Positions 46,971 to 58,509 are shown, counted from the stretch's first letter. The stretch is DNA of 64,000 nt from Robbsia sp. KACC 23696 (GCF_039852015.1 NZ_CP156626.1:1398249-1462248); one strand, 5' to 3'. Translations and numbers: made by a program. The notes: generated by a model from the letters alone, not told the origin.

Positions 46971-47855
46971 TCAGCTTTCCAGAACCGGCGAGCGCGTCCG
47001 CAGGTATTCGGCGAATTGCTCGCGGACTTCCGGGTGTTGCAGCGCGAATTCAACCGTTGCCTTCAAATAACCGAGCTTGCTGCCGCAGTCGAAGCGCGTG
47101 CCGTGATAGCGATAGGCCAGCACTTGTTCTTCGCGCATCAGCGACTCGATCGCGTCGGTCAGTTGATACTCACCGCCCGCACCCGGCTTCAATGCACGCA
47201 GGTGCTTGAAGATTGCCGGCTTCAGCACGTAACGGCCCACCACGCCGAGCGTCGACGGGGCGACTTCCGGCTTCGGCTTTTCCACGATGCCCGACAGCGA
47301 AATCACATCGTCGCCGAGCTGTTGATCCGGCGTCACGATACCGTACGACGCCGTTTCCGACGGCGGCACGTCTTCCACGCCGATGATCGAATTGTGGAAG
47401 CGGTTGAACTTCTCCACCATCTGCGTCAGCACCGGCGGCTTGCCATACAGCAAGTCGTCCGCGAGGATCACGGCGAACGGATTATCGCCCACCAGTTTTT
47501 CCGCGCACATTACCGCATGACCCAGGCCCAGCGCTTCCGGCTGGCGCACATAGAAGCAGTCCACGTTTGCCGGCTTGATGCTGCGTACCAGCGCCAACAG
47601 CTTTTCCTTGCCGCGCGCTTCCAGCTCGGCTTCCACTTCGTACGATTTGTCGAAGTGATCTTCGATCGCGCGCTTGCTGCGGCCGGTCACGAAGATCATT
47701 TCGGTGATGCCAGCCGCAACCGCTTCCTCAACCGCGTATTGGATCAACGGCTTGTCGACGATGGGCAGCATTTCTTTCGGGCTGGCTTTCGTCGCGGGCA
47801 GGAAGCGTGTTCCAAGACCGGCGACGGGGAAAACAGCTTTAGTGACTTTTAGCAT
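46971..47855 (-). CDS. galU: UTP--glucose-1-phosphate uridylyltransferase
   Basis: GalU makes UDP-glucose for LPS, exopolysaccharide and trehalose. The 294 residues match the family. The nucleotide-binding signature [19 protein letters not shown] and [18 protein letters not shown] are near the N-terminus. [25 protein letters not shown] and [22 protein letters not shown] are also present, the last containing the glucose-phosphate site. It lies about 210 bp after valS on the same strand. Confidence 0.97.
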   Translation of the reverse strand: MLKVTKAVFPVAGLGTRFLPATKASPKEMLPIVDKPLIQYAVEEAVAAGITEMIFVTGRSKRAIEDHFDKSYEVEAELEARGKEKLLALVRSIKPANVDCFYVRQPEALGLGHAVMCAEKLVGDNPFAVILADDLLYGKPPVLTQMVEKFNRFHNSIIGVEDVPPSETASYGIVTPDQQLGDDVISLSGIVEKPKPEVAPSTLGVVGRYVLKPAIFKHLRALKPGAGGEYQLTDAIESLMREEQVLAYRYHGTRFDCGSKLGYLKATVEFALQHPEVREQFAEYLRTRSPVLES

Positions 47856-48068
47856 TTATGAAACCCCCGCGGCTAATTTAAAAAGACCGATAAATACAAT
47901 ATCGCAAACAAATGCGGCGGTGTTCGCGCTCACCTCGGGCGGTTGACCTTCCTAGGGTGTTCGGTGACACTGCAATGTCGCCTGACCGCGTCCGCATCTC
48001 CCCCAAAAGCACTGCACGACGGACGATGCTCAAGTACGAAACGGATGGTCAGGCGACTCAGGCGACAG

Positions 48069-51062
48069 TCAAGCAGCGTTCAGGCGTCCCAGTTGGGTCG
48101 CGAGCTTCGCCAATGTCGTCTCATATTCTGCCAGTCTTTTCCGCTCTTGTTCTACGACCGCTTCAGGTGCTCTTGCAACAAAGCTATCGTTTTGTAACTT
48201 GGTGCGCGCCTTTTGCACCTCGGCCTCCAGCCGCGCTACTTCCTTGCCCAGTCGTTCCTTCTCCGCGGCAACGTCGATTTCGACTTCCAAGGCCAGTTTG
48301 CTTGCGCCACTGACGGTCACCGGCGCGCCGGCGGCGCGGGCGTCCAACGCTGCTTCGCTGTCGAGAATCTGCACTTCCGACAGACGTGCGAGTGCTTGCG
48401 CGTAGGGCGCGAACGTCGCCAGCCGCGCGGCGTCGCCGCTGGCCAGCAGCGGCACACGCTTCGACGGCGGAATCGTCATCTCGCCGCGCAGATTCCGGCA
48501 GGCATCGATCAGGCCCTTCAACTCGGCAACCCAGGCCACGGCCGCGGCGTCGATCCGCTCCGGGGCCGCCAGCGGGTAGGCCTGCGTCATGATCGACGCC
48601 TCCTCCGGCTGCGCGCCTTCGGGGTAACGGCCGGCCAGCGGGGCCACCTTCTGCCACAGCGCCTCGGTGATGAAAGGGATCACCGGATGCGCCAGGCGCA
48701 GGATCGTCTCCAGCACGCGCAGCAAGGTGCGGCGAGTGGCACGCTGTTGGGCCGGCGTGCCGGACTGCAGCTGCACCTTGGCAAACTCGACGTACCAGTC
48801 ACAGTACTCGTCCCAGACGAAGCGGTATATCGCGCCGGCGATGTTATCGAGACGGTAATCGGCGAAACCCTTGGCGATATCGGCCTCGGTCTGCTGCAAC
48901 GCCGACACGATCCAGCGGTCCGCCTGCGAAAAGTCCAGATAGCCATCGGGCCCGCAGTCTGATTTGCACGTGTCCACGCCGCAGTCATGGCCTTCGCAAT
49001 TCATCAAAACGAAGCGGGTGGCGTTCCACAGTTTGTTACAAAAATTCCGATAACCTTCGCAACGCGCGAGGTCGAAATTGATGTTTCGACCCAGCGTTGC
49101 CATCGAGGCGAACGTGAAACGCAGCGCGTCGGTGCCGGTGGCGGCGATGCCCTCCGGGAACTCCTTGCGCGTCTTCTTCTCGATCTGCTGCGCCTGCTTC
49201 GGGTTCATCAGCCCCGTGGTGCGCTTCGCCACCAGCGCATCCAAGGCGATACCGTCGACGATATCGATCGGATCGAGCGTATTGCCCTTCGATTTCGACA
49301 TCTTCTGGCCTTCGGCATCGCGCACCAGGCCGTGCATATAGACGGTCTCGAACGGCACCTTCCCCGTGAAGTGCGTGGTCATCATGACCATGCGCGCGAC
49401 CCAGAAGAAAATGATGTCGAAGCCGCTAACGAGCACCGACGACGGCAGGAAATGCGACAGTTCCGGCGTCTTCTCGGGCCAGCCGAGCGAGGAGAAGGGC
49501 ACCAGCGCCGACGAGAACCAGGTGTCGAGCACGTCTTCGTCGCGCCGCAGCGGACCGCTCACGCCGGCCGCGCGCGCTTGCGCCAGCGCTTCGTCCTCGG
49601 ACGCCGCGACATAGATGCCGCCTTGCTCGTCATACCAGGCGGGAATCTGGTGGCCCCACCACAATTGGCGCGAGATACACCAATCCTGGATGTTTTCGAG
49701 CCATTGGTAGTAGGTCGTCGTCCAGTTTTCCGGGACGAATTTGATCTGGCCGTCGCGTACGACATCCAGCGCCACTTCGGTGATCGACTTGCCCGGATGC
49801 AAGGCATCGGCCGGTGCCGGCTTGCTCATCGCGACGAACCATTGGTCGGTCAGCATCGGCTCGATGACCGAGTTCGTCCGATCGCCACGCGGCACCATCA
49901 AACGGTGCGGCTTGACGGATTCGAGGAAACCGCCGGCGTCGAGGTCCGCGACGATGCGCTTGCGCGCCTCGAAGCGTTCCAGCCCGCGATAGACTTCCGG
50001 CGCGTTGTCGTTGATATGCGCGTCGAGCGTCAGGATCTCGATCTGCGGCAATTGGTGGCGCAGGCCGACCTGATAGTCGTTGAAGTCGTGCGCCGGCGTG
50101 ACCTTGACCACGCCAGTGCCGAACTCGCGGTCGACATAGTCGTCGGCGATGATCGGAATATCGCGGCCCACCAAGGGCAGGCGCACCGTCTTGCCGATCA
50201 ACGGCGCATAGCGCTCGTCTTCCGGATGCACCATCAGCGCGACGTCGCCCAGCATCGTTTCAGGGCGCGTGGTGGCCACTGTCAACGTGCCGCTGCCGTC
50301 GGTCAGCGCATAGCGGATATGCCAGAGCGAACCTTCTTCTTCCTCGGAAACCACCTCGAGGTCCGAAACCGCCGTCAGCAGCTTCGGATCCCAATTGACC
50401 AGGCGCTTGCCGCGATAGATCAGGCCCTGACGGTATAAGGTGACGAACACGTCGCGCACGGCGGACGACATTTTCTCGTCCATCGTGAAGTATTCGCGGG
50501 ACCAGTCGATCGATGCGCCCAGGCGTCGGATCTGGCGCGTGATCGTCGAGCCCGATTGTTCCTTCCACTCGTGCACGCGCTCGACGAACTTCTCGCGGCC
50601 GAGCGTATGACGGTTCAGGCCCTGCGCGTCCAATTGTCGCTCGACGACGATCTGCGTCGCGATACCGGCGTGATCGGTGCCCGGGACCCACAGCGTGTTA
50701 TGCCCGAGCATCCGGTGATAACGCGTCAGCGCATCCATGATCGTCTGGTTGAACGCGTGGCCCATATGCAGCGTGCCGGTGACGTTCGGCGGCGGCAACT
50801 GAATCGAGAAGTCGGGACGATCGGCATCCAGCGTCGGCTTGGCATAGCCGCGGCGTTCCCATTCCGGGCCCCAGGTCGATTCGATCTGGGCCGGGTCGAA
50901 GCTCTTGGCCAAGGCGTTCGCCGCGCTGGCGGCGTCGGTCTCGCGGGCCGCCGTGGCGGCTAAGGGCGTCGTCGTTGGGGAATCTGCTTGCGGCGTGCTG
51001 GCCCGCTGGCCGGTCTGCTGGCCGTCGATGGGGCCATTCGGGCGTTGATCGCTGTCGCTCAT
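48069..51062 (-). CDS. valS: Valyl-tRNA synthetase
   Basis: This class I synthetase of 997 residues charges tRNA-Val and edits threonine. The HIGH motif is in [19 protein letters not shown] at about residue 95, the KMSKS motif in [13 protein letters not shown] at about 565, and a C-terminal coiled-coil arm ([19 protein letters not shown]) binds tRNA. The first 50 residues are an Ala/Thr/Ser-rich extension before the catalytic core, longer than usual for the enzyme. The gene is divergent from the helicase gene. Confidence 0.97.
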   Translation of the reverse strand: MSDSDQRPNGPIDGQQTGQRASTPQADSPTTTPLAATAARETDAASAANALAKSFDPAQIESTWGPEWERRGYAKPTLDADRPDFSIQLPPPNVTGTLHMGHAFNQTIMDALTRYHRMLGHNTLWVPGTDHAGIATQIVVERQLDAQGLNRHTLGREKFVERVHEWKEQSGSTITRQIRRLGASIDWSREYFTMDEKMSSAVRDVFVTLYRQGLIYRGKRLVNWDPKLLTAVSDLEVVSEEEEGSLWHIRYALTDGSGTLTVATTRPETMLGDVALMVHPEDERYAPLIGKTVRLPLVGRDIPIIADDYVDREFGTGVVKVTPAHDFNDYQVGLRHQLPQIEILTLDAHINDNAPEVYRGLERFEARKRIVADLDAGGFLESVKPHRLMVPRGDRTNSVIEPMLTDQWFVAMSKPAPADALHPGKSITEVALDVVRDGQIKFVPENWTTTYYQWLENIQDWCISRQLWWGHQIPAWYDEQGGIYVAASEDEALAQARAAGVSGPLRRDEDVLDTWFSSALVPFSSLGWPEKTPELSHFLPSSVLVSGFDIIFFWVARMVMMTTHFTGKVPFETVYMHGLVRDAEGQKMSKSKGNTLDPIDIVDGIALDALVAKRTTGLMNPKQAQQIEKKTRKEFPEGIAATGTDALRFTFASMATLGRNINFDLARCEGYRNFCNKLWNATRFVLMNCEGHDCGVDTCKSDCGPDGYLDFSQADRWIVSALQQTEADIAKGFADYRLDNIAGAIYRFVWDEYCDWYVEFAKVQLQSGTPAQQRATRRTLLRVLETILRLAHPVIPFITEALWQKVAPLAGRYPEGAQPEEASIMTQAYPLAAPERIDAAAVAWVAELKGLIDACRNLRGEMTIPPSKRVPLLASGDAARLATFAPYAQALARLSEVQILDSEAALDARAAGAPVTVSGASKLALEVEIDVAAEKERLGKEVARLEAEVQKARTKLQNDSFVARAPEAVVEQERKRLAEYETTLAKLATQLGRLNAA

Positions 51063-51270
51063 GGTGTGCCTGGAATCGGTTTACTGGTGCGGTAATGCAA
51101 AGGTAAACCGCCGATTATACGGCGTGTACAAGGCGCGGAGCAGCTTCCGTGCGGCTTAGGTCCGAAAGCTGCGTCGCGCTTATAATGAAGGCCGTTTTTT
51201 CCGCCGCGGTCGTTGCGGCGGGTTTGCGCCTCTATCGCGCCCTTTTTTACGTTCCGATCCCGCCCCGTCC

Positions 51271-53646
51271 ATGTCCGATCTGCTTGCCAACCTGAATCCC
51301 GAACAGCTAGCCGCGGTGACGCTGCCGAACGAGGCGGCCTTGATCCTGGCCGGCGCCGGGAGCGGCAAGACCCGCGTCCTGATCACGCGTATCGCATGGT
51401 TGATCGGTCAGCGTCAGGCGAGTCCGTCCGGCATCCTTGCCGTCACGTTCACGAACAAGGCCGCCCGCGAGATGACCTCGCGCCTGTCGACGATGTTACC
51501 GATCAACACGCGCGGCATGTGGATCGGCACCTTCCACGGTCTGTGCAACCGGCTGCTGCGTACGCATCATCGGGAAGCCGGGCTGCCGCCGGCATTCCAG
51601 ATCCTGGATACCGCCGATCAGCTCTCGGCGATCAAGCGTCTGCTGAAGGGTCTGAACGTCGACGAGGAAAAGTATCCGCCGAAGAATCTGCAGTACTTCA
51701 TCAACGGCGCAAAGGAAGAGGCATTGCGCCCGCCGCAGGTGGAGGCGAACGATGCGTTCAACCGCCGCTTCGTCGAACTCTATGAAGCCTATGAAGCGCA
51801 GTGCCAGCGTGAGGGAGTCGTCGATTTCGCCGAATTGCTGTTGCGCAGCTATGAGCTGCTGCAGCGCGATCATGCGTTGCGCAAGCATTATCAAGCCCGC
51901 TTTTCGCATATCCTGGTCGACGAGTTCCAGGACACGAACCGCCTGCAATATGCCTGGCTGAAGATGCTGGCGGGCGAGCACAACGCGATCTTCGCCGTGG
52001 GTGACGACGATCAGAGCATCTATGCGTTCCGCGGCGCGAATGTCGGCAATATGCGCGACTTCGAACGCGAGTTCAATGTGCGGCACCTGATCAAGCTGGA
52101 GCAGAACTACCGTTCCCACGGTCATATCCTGGACTCGGCGAACATTCTGATTTCGAACAATTCGCAGCGGCTCGGCAAGGACCTGCGGACCGATGCCGGT
52201 CATGGCGAACCGGTGCGGGTCTACGAGGCCGCCACCGATACCCAGGAAGCGAATTGGATCGTCGAGGAGATCCGTGCCCTGATCAACCAGGGCCAGGCGC
52301 GTCAGGAAATCGCCGTGCTGTATCGGAGCAATGCGCAGTCGCGCGTGGTCGAACATGCCTTGATGGCGGCGGGCGTGGCGTATCGCGTGTATGGCGGCCT
52401 GCGCTTCTTCGAGCGTCAGGAAATCAAGCACGCGCTGGCCTACCTGCGCCTGATCGATAATCCGGGCGACGATACCGCCTTCCTGCGCGTGGTGAATTTT
52501 CCCGCGCGCGGCATCGGCGCCCGGTCGATCGAGCAGCTCAGCGACATGGCCCGCCTCTACAACTGCCCGCTGGCGGCGGCCGTGCCCTACGTGACGGGTA
52601 AAGCGGGCACGTCGCTCGGCAACTTTCTGCGCTTGATCGAGCAGGTGCGTGCCGAAACGCAGTCGATGAATCTGCCGGATCTCGTACGCCATCTGGTCAA
52701 GGCGAGCGGCTTGGAGACGCATTACCAGGCCGAACGGGAAGGGCAGGAGCGGCTGGAGAATCTGGAAGAACTCGTCAATGCGGCCAGCGCTTACATGGGC
52801 GAGGAAGGGCTGCGTCGCGACGCGCCGGCGCGCATGGTGCCGATGGCGCCGGGCGCCAGCGCCGCGACACCGATCGTCGAGGGCGACGGCGTCGACGTGT
52901 TGGACGCGCCGATACCGGGCGCCCCGGAAACGGTGGCGATGACCCCGCTTGCCGGCTTCCTGTCGCACGCCTCGCTGGAGGCGGGCGATAACCAGGCCCA
53001 GGCGGGTCAAGACGCCGTGCAGCTGATGACGGTGCACGCGGCGAAAGGCCTGGAATTCACGGCCGTGTTCATCACCGGTCTCGAGGAAGGCCTGTTCCCG
53101 CACGAGAACAGTGCGATGGAGCGCGAGGGACTGGAAGAGGAGCGGCGACTGATGTACGTCGCGATCACCCGCGCGAAGGAACGCCTTTACCTGTCGTTCG
53201 CGCAAAGCCGTATGTTGCACGGTCAGACGCGCTACAACCTGCGTTCGCGTTTCTTCGATGAATTGCCCGAGGGCGCACTCAAATGGCTGACGGCAAAGGT
53301 CGAGCCGGCTGCGCGATGGGGCGGTCGCGCCGATAACGCCGGCTGGGGGCGCGATTGGTTCGGGCGCGGCGGCGCAAAGAGCGAGGGGAGTGGCGGGACC
53401 GAGCGTGTTCGCGACGATAGCTATCGTCCCGATCCGGCGCCGCTACCGTCCTATGCGACGAAGAACAAGGAGGCCGATACCGGCTTCCGTGTCGGCGAGC
53501 CGGTGTTTCATACCAAGTTCGGCGAAGGCAAGGTGATCGGGCTGGAAGGGGCCGGCGTCGATGCGCGCGCCCATGTCGACTTCAAGCGGCACGGTGCGAA
53601 GTGGCTGGCACTCGCGGTCGCGAAGCTGCAACGGATCGACGACTGA
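51271..53646 (+). CDS. uvrD: UvrD/Rep-family ATP-dependent DNA helicase
   Basis: This superfamily 1A 3'-5' helicase of 791 residues acts in excision and mismatch repair or replication restart. Walker A is AGAGSGKT near residue 27, motif Ia is LAVTFTNKAAREM, motif II is LVDEFQDTN, motif III is VGDDDQSIYAFRGA and motif VI is RLMYVAITRAKERLYL. A low-complexity insert of about 40 residues (near 520-560) lies before the C-terminal helicase part, and a UvrD-type C-terminal module (FHTKFGEGKVIGLEG) closes the chain. The exact paralogue (UvrD versus Rep) cannot be settled here, but that C-terminal module favours UvrD. Confidence 0.93.
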   Translation: MSDLLANLNPEQLAAVTLPNEAALILAGAGSGKTRVLITRIAWLIGQRQASPSGILAVTFTNKAAREMTSRLSTMLPINTRGMWIGTFHGLCNRLLRTHHREAGLPPAFQILDTADQLSAIKRLLKGLNVDEEKYPPKNLQYFINGAKEEALRPPQVEANDAFNRRFVELYEAYEAQCQREGVVDFAELLLRSYELLQRDHALRKHYQARFSHILVDEFQDTNRLQYAWLKMLAGEHNAIFAVGDDDQSIYAFRGANVGNMRDFEREFNVRHLIKLEQNYRSHGHILDSANILISNNSQRLGKDLRTDAGHGEPVRVYEAATDTQEANWIVEEIRALINQGQARQEIAVLYRSNAQSRVVEHALMAAGVAYRVYGGLRFFERQEIKHALAYLRLIDNPGDDTAFLRVVNFPARGIGARSIEQLSDMARLYNCPLAAAVPYVTGKAGTSLGNFLRLIEQVRAETQSMNLPDLVRHLVKASGLETHYQAEREGQERLENLEELVNAASAYMGEEGLRRDAPARMVPMAPGASAATPIVEGDGVDVLDAPIPGAPETVAMTPLAGFLSHASLEAGDNQAQAGQDAVQLMTVHAAKGLEFTAVFITGLEEGLFPHENSAMEREGLEEERRLMYVAITRAKERLYLSFAQSRMLHGQTRYNLRSRFFDELPEGALKWLTAKVEPAARWGGRADNAGWGRDWFGRGGAKSEGSGGTERVRDDSYRPDPAPLPSYATKNKEADTGFRVGEPVFHTKFGEGKVIGLEGAGVDARAHVDFKRHGAKWLALAVAKLQRIDD

Positions 53647-53660
53647 AGGGGCTTTGGCGG

Positions 53661-53684
53661 GGCGGCTGTCGATTTGCAGCCGCC
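53661..53684. other. Hairpin between convergent uvrD and BPSS1780-type gene
   Basis: GGCGGCTG pairs with CAGCCGCC across an 8-nt loop 15 bp after the uvrD stop. No T-run follows, so it is only a possible terminator. Confidence 0.35.
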
Positions 53685-53749
53685 AGTCTGAAAAGCGGTC
53701 GCGCGTGCGAGGGGTTACGCGGTGTCGCGACGCATTGTCAGACGGTGGA

Positions 53750-54580
53750 TCAGCGCGTCGGCGCTGTCGGGCTTGTCGCCGGTTTCTGCGGCGGCATCGG
53801 GGGGCCTTCGACGGCGAAGCAGCCGCGGTAGGTCGCGTACAAGGAGCAGTTGAACATCGTCACGAAGACCGCGACGACCATCATCATCACCATGATCGTG
53901 CCAGCCATGCCGGTGCCGGCCAACGCGGTTAACAGCAAGGCGGCGACCCACAATGCCAGCATCGTGAGGAACCACAAGCCGCCATACACGATGAAGGCGA
54001 TCTTGTTGCGCCACAGCGTATAGATGCTGAAGAACAAGGCTTTGTGTGGCGGGACGTCGTGCCAGGCCACCAGCACCGGCGCAAACCAGAAGATGACGGC
54101 GACGACCAGATAGCCGAGCATCATGATCGGCATGGCCTGCTGCGCGGTCGTCATCGCGCCGGCGCGGATTTCTTGTTCGGACGGCATATTGCCGAATAAC
54201 ATCATCTGCGCGAAGGTGCCGTCGTCGCCCAAGGCCGACAGGGCGAACACGGCGCAGATGCAGATGAAGTAGACCACGCCCAGCACCAGCAAACGCCGCG
54301 CGATCACCGAGCCGGACAGAAAGGCGGCAGCGAGGATATTCGGGAAGGCCGGTTTGCCCGACAGCACCTCGCGGCTCGCGGCGAAGAAACCCACCGTGAC
54401 ACCGGGAAGCACCATCAGCATGATCACTGTGCCGATGACGGGCGGCAGCGACACGAGGCGCATCAGCAGCAAATAGGCGAAAGACAGCGCGAGGAACAGC
54501 AGGGGGCTGCGGCGGAACGTACCCAAGCCCTGGCGGAACCACAACGCGCCGTCCTTGGCAGTGACGTGTTTCAGTTGCAT
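53750..54580 (-). CDS. BPSS1780-family membrane protein
   Basis: The 276-residue protein is polytopic, with about six hydrophobic helices (for example LLFLALSFAYLLLMRLV and AGTIMVMMMVVAVFVTMFN) and a cytoplasmic Pro-rich tail. It matches the Burkholderiales membrane family usually named after BPSS1780 and found near thrB. The start MQLKHVTAKDGALWFRQGLG is typical of that family. The function is unknown. It lies downstream of thrB on the same strand with a gap of about 220 bp. Confidence 0.8.
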   Translation of the reverse strand: MQLKHVTAKDGALWFRQGLGTFRRSPLLFLALSFAYLLLMRLVSLPPVIGTVIMLMVLPGVTVGFFAASREVLSGKPAFPNILAAAFLSGSVIARRLLVLGVVYFICICAVFALSALGDDGTFAQMMLFGNMPSEQEIRAGAMTTAQQAMPIMMLGYLVVAVIFWFAPVLVAWHDVPPHKALFFSIYTLWRNKIAFIVYGGLWFLTMLALWVAALLLTALAGTGMAGTIMVMMMVVAVFVTMFNCSLYATYRGCFAVEGPPMPPQKPATSPTAPTR

Positions 54581-54803
54581 GACGTCGCGAATCAGCTAAA
54601 ACAGGCGGAAATGGGGTGCTACCGAAGCGTGTCGTCGTCTGATGCGGCAGGCAATCGTCGTATGCACCAGCGCGGTCCGACCGCGTAAGACGCCGTGCGT
54701 GAAACCGCTCACGCAACGCTTCGGGCGATCCGCAGCATAACAGGAACCGCGGCGCGATGGTCGCTTATCGGCCGCCGCGAGGGCTTGGCGGCGCGCGGAG
54801 CGC

Positions 54804-55790
54804 TTAGGACAGAGGGCCGTCGATCGTCGCATCCTGCGCCCGGATCCGGGCGCGCAGCGTCCGCTCGAAGCGTTGCGGATCATGCGCCTGCAACAGGGCC
54901 GCACTGCGCGGCAGGTGGAAATCGTAGAGTCGCGACGTCCAGAACCGCAGCGCGCCGGCACGCAGCATGTCGCGCCAATGGCGCCGTTCGACCGCGGTGA
55001 GGGCGCGGACCTGCTGATAGGCCTGCAGCATGGCGGTGACGCGCGGCATGTCCAATTCGCCACTGTCCAGATCGACGCACCAGTCGTTGACGGTGACCGC
55101 CAGGTCGAACAGCCATTTGTCGTTGCCGGCAAAGTAGAAGTCGAAGAAGCCGCCCAGGCGCGGTGTCGCATCGGCCGGATCGTTGACGAACAGGACATTG
55201 TCGCGGAACAGATCGCAATGGCAGGGACCGCCCGGCAGTTCGCGATAATCGTCCGAAGCAAAGAACGCGCTTTGATGCGCGATTTCATCGGCCAGCAACT
55301 GCGCTTGATCGACTGTCAGGAAGGGGTGCAGCAGGGGCGTGACCTCGCGCCACCAAGACAGGCTGCGCAGATTCGGTTGCTGGACGCCGAAATCCTGTCC
55401 GGCCAGATGGCTGCGCGCGAGCATCGTACCCACTTCGGCGCAATGCGCGGGGGCCGGCGACAGTTCGGCGCTGCCCGGCAAGCGCGTCACGATGGCGGCG
55501 GGCTTGCCGTGCAGCAGCCCGAAGAGGCTGCCGTCCGCGCGCTGCACCGGATCCGGGACGCTGATCCCATGACCCGCGAGATGGCGCATCAGGTTCAGGT
55601 AATACGGCAACTCGTCCGGACGCAGCTTTTCGAAAATGGTCAGTACGTACTCGCCGTTCGCCGTGGTCAGGAAGAAATTGCTGTTCTCAATGCCGGACGC
55701 GATGCCGCGCAAACCCAACGAGGGCCCCAACGGATAGTCGGCGAGCCACGCGGCGATATCGTGATCGGAAACAGACGTGAAGACGGCCAT
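54804..55790 (-). CDS. thrB: Homoserine kinase (ThrB, aminoglycoside-phosphotransferase fold)
   Basis: This kinase phosphorylates homoserine in threonine biosynthesis; the APH-fold form is the one used by pseudomonads and the Burkholderiales. The 328 residues start at [19 protein letters not shown]; longer in-frame starts have no conserved sequence. [23 protein letters not shown] is the nucleotide region. [17 protein letters not shown] holds the catalytic Asp of the HxDLxxxN-type loop, and [19 protein letters not shown] carries the metal Asp region. Confidence 0.93.
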   Translation of the reverse strand: MAVFTSVSDHDIAAWLADYPLGPSLGLRGIASGIENSNFFLTTANGEYVLTIFEKLRPDELPYYLNLMRHLAGHGISVPDPVQRADGSLFGLLHGKPAAIVTRLPGSAELSPAPAHCAEVGTMLARSHLAGQDFGVQQPNLRSLSWWREVTPLLHPFLTVDQAQLLADEIAHQSAFFASDDYRELPGGPCHCDLFRDNVLFVNDPADATPRLGGFFDFYFAGNDKWLFDLAVTVNDWCVDLDSGELDMPRVTAMLQAYQQVRALTAVERRHWRDMLRAGALRFWTSRLYDFHLPRSAALLQAHDPQRFERTLRARIRAQDATIDGPLS

Positions 55791-56113
55791 GCGTGAAAAA
55801 AACCGGAGGCAGAAGGGAGGGAAAAAAGTCGCAAATCGGAAACGACGTACAGCGTACCCCGTGGATCGCGCGCAAGCAATCATTGATCAGTACAGGTGAA
55901 CGCCGATAAGGCCTACTGGACGTATTACCGTGTACAAATAAATAGCGGTTCAGGCGAGGGGTCGTGCCGTACGCTGCCGGTGGCACGGGCGGCGCAGGAG
56001 TCGAGCGGGTATCGGCGCAAAGGGCGATCCGCGAAGCGATTCAAACGTTCGAATGCGCGATGGGATGGCAGGTAAGCGGGACGTGCAGCATGCTCGCCCG
56101 CTCGCGGCCAGCG
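55791..56113. other. Intergenic region between thrB and the DUF2782 gene
   Basis: Both flanking genes read leftwards. The gap is about 320 bp, with an AT-rich stretch near 55915-55950 that probably holds the thrB promoter. I found no clear hexamers, terminator or gene. Confidence 0.35.
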
Positions 56114-56617
56114 TCAGTAAGACAGCTTGATAGACGGGATGCGGCCGTTCGGTGCGCCATTGCTCGGCACATGCGGCGAGTTGTCCACCGGGTTCGACAT
56201 CGAATAGCGGGTGCCGAAGTTGGATCGGACATCGATCTCGGTCGGCTTGCCCTTGTCGCGGTACTCGGTTACTTCGGTGCCGGAGCGATCACGGGTGTGG
56301 AAGCTCGGCTCGCGGATCGTGTTGAGTTCGACGCTCGACGACACGACCGCGCCTGGACGGTTGATCTGTTCGAGGTCAGGCAAGCCCGCTGCCTCGTTTG
56401 CCGACATCGGATGGGCGGCACCGGCCTGACGGGCCGCGGCTGCGTTTTCAGCCGCGGCGGCTTGCGCGGCCGTGCGGCTATCCTGCGGCGCGCTGTCGGA
56501 CAGCGTCGGCGGCGCATCGGAGACGCCCGACGTGGCAGGGGTGGCGGGGGATTGTGCAAAAGCGGCACCCGAGCACATCAAGGCGCCGGCGATAAGGCCG
56601 GCCGCGAGGGATTTCAT
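56114..56617 (-). CDS. Periplasmic DUF2782-like protein
   Basis: The 167 residues begin with a signal peptide (MKSLAAGLIAGALMCSGAAFA). A long Ala/Ser/Pro-rich linker follows, and then a small C-terminal domain (TEVTEYRDKGKPTEIDVR, FGTRYSMSNP) that resembles DUF2782, a family commonly located beside polA and thrB in betaproteobacteria. Typical members are near 100 residues, so the linker makes this one long. The function is unknown. Confidence 0.68.
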   Translation of the reverse strand: MKSLAAGLIAGALMCSGAAFAQSPATPATSGVSDAPPTLSDSAPQDSRTAAQAAAAENAAAARQAGAAHPMSANEAAGLPDLEQINRPGAVVSSSVELNTIREPSFHTRDRSGTEVTEYRDKGKPTEIDVRSNFGTRYSMSNPVDNSPHVPSNGAPNGRIPSIKLSY

Positions 56618-56934
56618 AGCGGATCTCCAGAATCTTGCGGAATTCTAGCAAACTGTGAGCCTGTTGCGATGGCAGTCATTGTGACGTCCGGCGCGTTCCT
56701 TGCAAGGTGTCGTGTCCGTGTCACGGTGAGGCCATCGTGAACGGATGATCGGGCCCGCGCGGACGTGCTCGCTTCCGTGGTACTGTGGCCCCAACGGGCG
56801 CCGCCGCACCGGCGTCGATCATCGATCGAGCGGTGTGGTGCAACGCGCCGTCATGCGGAAGGACATTCCAGGATGGAGTCACCACACAGCGGGCAGAATG
56901 TCGCTTGGCTTGGCAGAACAAGGATGGCAGAACG
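56618..56934. other. Divergent DUF2782 / amn intergenic region
   Basis: About 317 bp separate the two divergent starts. The interval contains the ribosome site of amn (AAGGATGGCAGAACG) and presumably both promoters. I recognised no operator. Confidence 0.35.
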
Positions 56935-58509
56935 ATGAAGGAAGACGTGCGCACAAACACGGGGATGCCACGGGCATCGTCCTCACCTCACGACGCAGCA
57001 TCGGCGCAGCGCTGGACCCGCTTCGATGATCCCGCGGCGGCCCTGGCGCGTTTGAATGCGCTGTACGCGGAAAGTACGCAGACCTTGCAGGCCGCGTTCG
57101 GGCGCTTCAAGCGCGGCGAGACGCTGCCGCCCGGAAAAGTGCGGGCCTGTTATCCGATGCTGCGCGTGACGGTGGATGCCGCTAATGAGTTGGATTCGCG
57201 TCGCTCGTTCGGTTTTGTCGCCGGGCCCGGCGTGTTCGAAACCACGGTGACGCGCCCGGACCTGTTCGACCACTACTACACGCAACAACTGACGCTGCTG
57301 CGCCGCAATCATCCGGATGGCGTCATCGAAGTCGGCATGTCGGACCAGCCGATGCCCTTGCATTTCGCCTTTGCCGAGGGAATCCACCTGGAAGGCGAAC
57401 TGGATCAGGCGCATCTGCGCACCTTGCGCCGGCACTTCGATACGCCCGATCTCGCGCAGCTCGACGATGCGATCGTCAACGGCACGCACGATCCGGGTCC
57501 CGACGCACCGCAGCCCTTGGCGCTCTTCACCGCGCCCCGTGTCGACTTCTCGCTGCATCGGCTGCGGCACTACACGGCCACCTCGCCGACGCATTTTCAG
57601 AACTATGTGCTTTATACGAATTACCAGTTCTATATAGACGAATTCGTGCGGATGGGACGTGACTTGATGGAGCGCGTGGACGATCCGGCAGAGCAGGCAC
57701 GCCGCGCCGCCTACACGGCATTCGTCGAGCCCGGCGACGTGATCACGCCGAATGCGAACCGCGCCGAAGGGACGTTGCCGGCGGATTGCCAGGCCAGTGG
57801 CATGCCGCCGCCGAGGCTGCCGCAAATGCCGGCCTATCACTTGAAGCGCGCCGATGGCAGTGGCATCACGATGGTCAATATCGGCGTGGGGCCCTCGAAT
57901 GCCAAAACGATCACCGATCACGTCGCGGTGCTGCGCCCGCATGCCTGGCTGATGCTTGGGCACTGCGCCGGCTTACGCAATACGCAGCGACTCGGCGACT
58001 ATGTACTGGCGCACGGCTATGTGCGGGAGGATCACGTCCTTGATGCGGATCTGCCCCTCTGGGTGCCTGTGCCGCCGCTGGCGGAGATTCAGGTGGCGCT
58101 GGAGCAGGCCGTTGCCGACGTGACGCGCCTGGAAGGGCGGGAGCTGAAGCGCGTGATGCGTACCGGGACCGTGGCGAGCGTCGATAATCGCAATTGGGAG
58201 TTGCGGGATTATCGCGAGCCGGTGCAGCGCTTGTCGCAAAGCCGGGCGATCGCCTTGGACATGGAGTCGGCGACGATTGCGGCAAACGGTTTCCGGTTCC
58301 GCGTGCCGTACGGCACCTTGCTCTGCGTGTCGGACAAACCGCTGCACGGTGAATTGAAGCTGCCGGGCATGGCGGATTCGTTCTATCGCGAGCAAGTGAA
58401 CCAGCACTTGAAGATCGGGATCAGGGCGATGGAATTGCTGCGCGAAAACGGGCTTGAAAAACTGCATAGCCGCAAGTTGCGCAGCTTTGCCGAGGTCGCG
58501 TTTCAATAA
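56935..58509 (+). CDS. amn: AMP nucleosidase
   Basis: Amn hydrolyses AMP to adenine and ribose 5-phosphate. The 524-residue protein starts at MKEDVRTNTG, with AAGGA about 10 nt upstream. It includes the N-terminal regulatory domain (YPMLRVTVDAANELDSRRSFGFVAGPG) and the phosphorylase-type catalytic domain (MVNIGVGPSNAKTITDHVAVLRPHAWLMLGHCAGLRNTQ), whose LDMESATIAANGFRFRVPYGTLLCVSDKP segment holds the catalytic Asp/Glu region. It lies just before the LOG gene but is convergent with it. Confidence 0.93.
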   Translation: MKEDVRTNTGMPRASSSPHDAASAQRWTRFDDPAAALARLNALYAESTQTLQAAFGRFKRGETLPPGKVRACYPMLRVTVDAANELDSRRSFGFVAGPGVFETTVTRPDLFDHYYTQQLTLLRRNHPDGVIEVGMSDQPMPLHFAFAEGIHLEGELDQAHLRTLRRHFDTPDLAQLDDAIVNGTHDPGPDAPQPLALFTAPRVDFSLHRLRHYTATSPTHFQNYVLYTNYQFYIDEFVRMGRDLMERVDDPAEQARRAAYTAFVEPGDVITPNANRAEGTLPADCQASGMPPPRLPQMPAYHLKRADGSGITMVNIGVGPSNAKTITDHVAVLRPHAWLMLGHCAGLRNTQRLGDYVLAHGYVREDHVLDADLPLWVPVPPLAEIQVALEQAVADVTRLEGRELKRVMRTGTVASVDNRNWELRDYREPVQRLSQSRAIALDMESATIAANGFRFRVPYGTLLCVSDKPLHGELKLPGMADSFYREQVNQHLKIGIRAMELLRENGLEKLHSRKLRSFAEVAFQ

